Assembly: GCA_030490835.1 (NCBI GenBank)
Contig: CM059977.1
Span: 14,355,399 to 14,419,398, forward strand
Reading direction: 5' to 3'
From: Annona cherimola
Taxonomy: Eukaryota; Streptophyta; Magnoliopsida; Magnoliales; Annonaceae
Length of the DNA stretch: 64,000 nucleotides
Shown: piece after piece, positions 59,000 to 64,000 of the stretch
Numbering within the stretch: position 1 is the first letter of the stretch
How the letters are laid out: each line of letters begins with the position of its first letter
Position numbers and translations under genes: made by a program
Notes under the pieces: model-generated
Seen by the model: the letters and a program-made list of their open reading frames with translations, nothing else
Databases searched by the model: none
What the model was told of the DNA's origin: nothing

Positions 59000-60850
59000 A
59001 TTAATATGCCTAAATTTACAATTTCAAAAACAAATGATAAGTAAAGCGAATGTATGTTATAACGGGCCAGAAATGTCTCTATTTCATATCTATTGCAAAT
59101 AATCGCACTTGTGAGCAAGAATAAAAAAACTATAGTAGTTTTGTTTGATTATTTAATGGAAGTGTAATGAGAAAAAAATAGAACGTCGGTTTACTACCCA
59201 TTAAGTTTATGAACTCTTCTTTAGACATTGTTTAGTAATGTGGGTAATAAAGAAAGTGATAAAATAAATATTTTAAAGAAGCGTAAAATTTGTGTGATAG
59301 AATAGGGGGATAAAGTGAGAATAAATATGATAATTATGTGATAACACGATTGAAATATAAGAGAAAATATGGAAAATGCCAGGTAGTTGAATAGCTAAAA
59401 TGTTAAATTATTTTTTAACAAAATGTGTAATGCACGAGGAGACATGTAAAAGTATGTTTGTCACTCGTACTTAACTAGTGGTATTGCCATTAAAATTAAA
59501 CTATTTTTTAAAAATTGTATAAAGCAGCAATTTTATGCTATATAAATAGACAACCATTTCAATTTATGATGGAAGCTTATCTAAAATACACATGCAGCTT
59601 TTCAAGGATCACCGCAACAACATTTGACCATCCTAACTTTGGATTCATGAGAGAAAATAAAGAAAAATGAAGTCACTTCAAATGTAGGATATGTTTGCTT
59701 ACAAAAAAAATGTGAATGGATGTGAGAGAAGGAAAATGGGAATAAAAAAATAAAAATGATAGTCGCGTTGAAAAATATAAGAAAATTATATATATATAAC
59801 AATGAAAAGAGTATGATAGTTTTTTTGTTTACATAAAAGGATGTGCATATGTTCTTAATTCAGAGATAAAATGGGATGAGAATTGAGGATTGAAAATGCA
59901 TTAGTAATAGGTAAATGTGTGATTTAGAGATAAAATGAGATGAGAATTGGGGATGAAAATGTATTAGTAACAGGTAAATATGTATTGAGAATGAGTAAAA
60001 AATACTCTTACTGTTATTATATTAGAGCACAAGTGGTGCTATCAACGGTTAGGATCACGAGCACTTGGCCCCTTCATAGGAGGATCTGCAAGTCAGCAAC
60101 TGGATCCTGCGTCGCGTATTGAGGAATCAAATTGCAATTTTCATCGGGAGAAGTAAGATGTCCAATTGGCAGTTGTCCCCTTCCTTGAGAGCTCTTTTAA
60201 ATGAAGAATTTCTAGGATTCAAGAGACGGACTGGCAGAATGCGTATGTGCGAGCGTCGAGCACACGTATATGCATTTTATATGTTTGAATTTGTCTCTTT
60301 TCTTTTTTCTTTTTTCTTTTTTCTTTTTTTTTTTCTTTTCTTCAGAAAAAACCCAAATACCAACTGCCCCACCACAGACTCATCTCTACGCTCTTTAAAA
60401 ATCGGACACAGGGCTTACATTCGAGACGGGCGTCATGGCTTATGAGATGGGTATTAATTTCTGTACTCACGAGCAGGAAAAAAAAAATGTTGGAGGAGTA
60501 TAAATTTCACTGGGCCATGCAGGTGAAAAAAAAAAAGGAAAAAAAGCGCCTAGTAAAACACACCCAATCAACGCAAATCATTTTTCCCTCTTGAAATGGG
60601 ATTAAAATAGAGGGCGGCGTAAGAGTAGATGGAATATATAAAAACAAAGTGTAAGAAAGATTCTAATTTTCTAAAGCTTGGGTCATAGTGAGTGCAAGTC
60701 CCAAGGCCAACTAATAATGATATGGCCTCGACCCACTCGTTGCTAGGGAATGGTTTCGTATCCTCAAAATATCGTCAAGATACCGCCTGCGTAATAATAC
60801 TGCAGTGACAACACATGGTTCCGTTTCTGGTGAGCTGGAGGCATGGGAAT
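59000..60850. other. Intergenic DNA, nothing recognised
   Basis: AT-rich up to about 60000, then more balanced. Frames such as 60119-60445 on plus run through a pyrimidine tract (TCTTTTTTC repeats at about 60297-60340) and look non-coding. Confidence 0.35.
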
Positions 60851-60854
60851 GTAT

Positions 60855-60880
60855 ATTAATTAATTAATTAATTAATTAAT
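60855..60880. repeat. (TTAA)n microsatellite
   Basis: Six and a half units of TTAA in a row. Confidence 0.95.
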
Positions 60881-61169
60881 GTTATTATTTATGTCTCCCT
60901 TAGATCACGTCTTCCGTTTGGTCGAGAGTAAACGTCGGGTGGTCCAATTTCACTGGCTCACCTCAAATGGGAACGGCCTCGCAATGCTCCGTAGACTAAT
61001 CATCCGTCAATTGGACCACTGTGAGACGTTGATCTAGACAAGTCTCCACGTGACGTTTTAAGTTCAATCACTTGCCCTTTTAACCACAGGTGGAAGTTAA
61101 TGCTGCCTATTGCGCGTTTGCCCATAAATGGAAATAGATCATAACAAAAGGCGACCGCGTGTCCGGATA

Positions 61170-61440
61170 TACTTAAACTCCGTGCATCAACGTGTTTTTA
61201 ATTTATTTTAAAAATTTTTAAATTTTTTTTATACAACTATTAATATAATTATGTTTAATAAATGTATTAAGTCTTATTATTTTTTAGACCTCCAGAAATG
61301 GTACATTCGATAGTTGACATACATGTGAATATACACTTAAATTAACGATTATATAAAAAGTATTTTAAAATTTTTTAAAATATATTTTTGCACCCAAGTG
61401 TATCAAAGCTAAATTCACCCGAGTGTATAAGAATAGGGTC
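61170..61440. repeat. Copy of the Mutator-like MITE family
   Basis: The left end CTCCGTGCATCAACGTG and right end CACCCAAGTGTATCAAAG are of the GTGCAC type seen at 280-547. The interior has ATATACACTTAAATTAACG. Confidence 0.5.
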
Positions 61441-61744
61441 CACTGTAATAACTATATTTTACAATACTATCCTTACATTTCAATTATTTTTCACAACTTT
61501 TCATATTTAATTACTTTATTTTTTTCAATTATTACCCTTGTTGTATGATATTTCTTTCTTATATTTCAAAATTTTTCCCATGATTCCTTATTATATTATA
61601 TTACTTTAATACCTTTTAAAATTTTCTCCATGATTAGATTCTTCTGTAATTTTTTCGTATTTTATTCTACACGAAATGTACCCTAAAATGCTATTTCATG
61701 CAAAAAAATACGTTACTAAATAATGGGAAATTCAACGGTTTCCA

Positions 61745-62062
61745 TCATTGTGTTTACACTACTATTAATTTTTATTTTCTTAACATTTTTTTTATTATGA
61801 AAAGTTTTTAACAAATTAAAACTTTTTACTCTTTGTAATTATCATATTTTAAAATTATTATTTTTTACATCTTTCCATGCAACTATAATATTTTTTAATC
61901 ATTTATACATGACTATTCATACACGTAATATATCAATTTTATTCTATCAAAAATATATTTATTTTAATTTTATTCTATTTACACATCATTATTATCTATA
62001 TCGAACCACATAATTTTTTATCAATTTAATAAATTTTTCTTTAAATTTTTTCTATCACTAAA
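61745..62062. repeat. MITE of the GTGTTTGG family (copy 14, inverted)
   Basis: The complement of the family interior is present (CATGACTATTCATACACG, then TTTACACATCATTATTA). It abuts the next copy with its opposite end, about 7 bp apart. Confidence 0.6.
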
Positions 62063-62068
62063 TAGTTA

Positions 62069-62322
62069 AGGTGTGTTTGGTAATGAATAAAACTTTTGAT
62101 GAAAAGTTTTAGAGAGTAAAAGCTGTCAAATGATGTGATATGATAAAAGTAATGATAAGTAGTAAAAAGTATAAAACTAAATATATAGGTTAGTTATATA
62201 AATTTTTGTGTAATTATTGAAAAGTAAGATAATTATATAGAAAAATATGAAAAAATAATTAAAAAATATGACAGTGGAGAGTGAAAAGTTTTAAATTTAT
62301 ATGCTTACAGCCGAACACACAC
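62069..62322. repeat. MITE of the GTGTTTGG family (copy 15)
   Basis: The best-preserved copy begins AGGTGTGTTTGGTAATGAAT and ends CAGCCGAACACACAC. The interior holds GATGTGATATGATAAAAGTAA, AGGTTAGTTATATAAATTT and GAGTGAAAAGTTTTAAA. With copy 14 it forms a tail-to-head inverted pair. Confidence 0.75.
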
Positions 62323-62339
62323 TTTTTAATCTGATTTTA

Positions 62340-63530
62340 TTTCGGTCCAGTGCGATCGATGGGTTGAACATCGTACGGAGGAATCTCAGGTTGACGCAAT
62401 GAACTGTGAAAAATCCCAGGTTATACAGCAGATGAGATGGGACCGCAAGTTTCCCTCGCACTCACAGACCTGGGCTGTATGTCGCGCTGAACTCCAGCGT
62501 CGTACACTTTTGATGTTACTCAAACGGAGAAGCATCTCTACTAGCCTCTGGCAAAAGAAGAACCCGCAGCATCGCAGCCTTTCCGTGCACTCCGATTTTT
62601 GTGATACGTCATCGCCGTTCATCGTTAGAATACTTCACCGTAGCATTCTATCCGTTCGTATTCGGTTTTCGAATAGAAGTTATAAAAATCCTCCTTGGTA
62701 CCAAATTTCTTTTTTATATCTCGTATACCAGAAAATTCTATCAGATCTACGGTTCTTATTTATGTATGAAGGCCTAAAAATTTTTAATTAAATGCTCCAG
62801 CACACTCAAGGCGTAATGGGTTTAAGGAGCACAGATGCCGTCACCTTTTAGAGTTGGAAAGATGCAGCTGTACCTTAATTTGGCACTCTGGTAGGGTACC
62901 TTCCCTTTGCTAAGCAGTAAAAAGGAGGTCCCATGAGGCAGGGCACCGTCCCCTGCGAAAAGGACGTGTCTGCTAATCCGCGAGGGACACACAACCGTAG
63001 CTCGATATGTCATCTACAGTGCTTGGACCGCACATTAGCCATCCCTCGAGTCCCATCGAGAACAGCTGGATACTGGGCCATCGACGTCAAGTCTCAGGAC
63101 AGCTTGGCTCGCACGCATGCCGCAGTTGCGCGTGCGACGGCATGGGGTCGCGAAATAGTGGTCAAAACTCAAAACGGCTGTTCGTTAGTCTCCGTTTAGT
63201 ATACCGCGAGACGAGAAGTTGTTGACCGTGAGGGGAGGGGAGAGAGAGAGGCGGAAAACGCTTTTGATTCCTGAAGAGGTCGTGGGGTTAAAATAATGTG
63301 CGCAAGCAATAAAGAAACAGGCGTGGGGTTGGCAATGTCAGATTGCAAGCTCAATCACCCCGTTAAACAAATCCGCCCTTCTCAAATGATACTTTTTTAT
63401 AAAACCTCCCCTGGCGGAATTAAATAATCCACATAAATTTGAGGGTGTCGGGATCATTATTCCTCTCGCGTTTGCATGATGCCTAGTATTCACTTCTTTG
63501 CATATTTCAATATATAATTTTAACTAATTT
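62340..63530. other. GC-richer right-hand block, no gene supported
   Basis: The block is more balanced in composition than its surroundings. Frames at 62399-62791 plus, 62386-62622 minus and 62933-63199 plus show no domain or splice partner. It may be the flank of a gene outside the window. Confidence 0.35.
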
Positions 63531-63531
63531 T

Positions 63532-63567
63532 AACAACAACAACAACAACAACAATAATAATAATAAT
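63532..63567. repeat. (CAA)n-(TAA)n compound microsatellite
   Basis: About seven CAA units pass into five TAA units. Confidence 0.95.
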
Positions 63568-64000
63568 TCGTAAAGCGTCGAATGAGCGCTTGAAGACGCC
63601 GCATCCAAAAGCAATGTCGTCGAGGTGTAAAAAGAAAAAGCGTTGTCGCAGCTAATTCGCAGATCTATAGAAAACTATAGTCCTAGCTGGCCCCTAATTA
63701 ACCCTAGGTTTGTAGGCCATGCCGATTTACCCTCGTAGAACGTCGTACGACTCGACCGGCTCAATATGCTAGCCCTACGCCTTTTCAGGTCCGGTCGGTA
63801 ATAAGCTTAATGAGGTGAGAAATTAGTTCTCCCCTTCTCCCATTTATTTTTTAAAAATTTAATGGCGCATTTGGGAATTGATATAAATTTGATAACGGAA
63901 ATTTTTTTGAAAGTTCAGAATTTTTGAATTATGAAAAAAAAAATATATAATATATTATAATAAGAGTAATGATGAACAGTAAACATAATAGAGTTAAAAT

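Noticed and set aside
62399..63199. Plus-strand frames of 130 and 88 codons near the right edge
   Set aside because: No domain or codon pattern that convinces; the region may be the flank of a gene outside the window.
1..64000. CRISPR arrays, prokaryotic operons, viral genomes or a novel defence-type gene cluster
   Set aside because: No regularly spaced repeats with unique spacers, no polycistronic layout and no viral replication or capsid genes; the window reads as ordinary plant nuclear DNA with dense transposons.

Overview
This is a nuclear window from a flowering plant. The genes carry GT-AG introns and belong to plant families, the intergenic DNA is AT-rich, and non-autonomous DNA transposons, SINEs and LINE remnants are dense. 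The sequence alone does not let me name the species. No prokaryotic operon, CRISPR array, rRNA gene or functional tRNA gene is visible.

The genes lie between 4 and 32 kb. From left to right they are: (1) a single-exon RING-H2 E3 ubiquitin ligase of the CIP8-like group (4302-5615, minus); (2) and (3) two tail-to-tail paralogues encoding small four-span membrane proteins of unknown function (10152-12517 plus, two exons; 13230-13991 minus, one exon); (4) a 12-exon CTF4/WDHD1 homologue (EOL1 in Arabidopsis) spanning 15679-22167 on minus, whose exons join to a 991-residue protein with every phase consistent; (5) a WIT-type (WPP-domain-interacting tail-anchored) outer nuclear envelope protein at 26137-30584 on minus, with a probable leader intron reaching to about 32.1 kb. 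These are independent housekeeping or regulatory genes, not a cluster. The clearest regulatory signal is a pair of E2F-type sites just upstream of the CTF4/EOL1 start, which suits an S-phase replication gene.

From 32.3 kb to the right end I find no intact host gene. This half is layered repeats: a decayed RTE-clade LINE (about 34.9-38.13 kb), a 5'-truncated L1-type LINE (51.94-54.78 kb) sitting inside an older terminal-inverted-repeat (TIR) element, an RNase H fragment between inverted arms (33.3-34.03 kb), three or four tRNA-derived SINEs, a hAT-like element (43.67-44.98 kb), long fold-back elements (41.99-42.71 and 49.91-50.31 kb), and many copies of two AT-rich MITE families that also occupy the left half. 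Several insertions keep clear target-site duplications.

I found no convincing new biochemical system. The items most worth a second look are the uncharacterised membrane-protein pair, with a short peptide repeat kept despite almost complete synonymous change, and several readable insertion histories. These include a near-empty poly(T) insertion with a perfect 16-bp duplication, an element that is almost entirely one hairpin, and a filled-site versus uninterrupted-copy pair for the L1 LINE.
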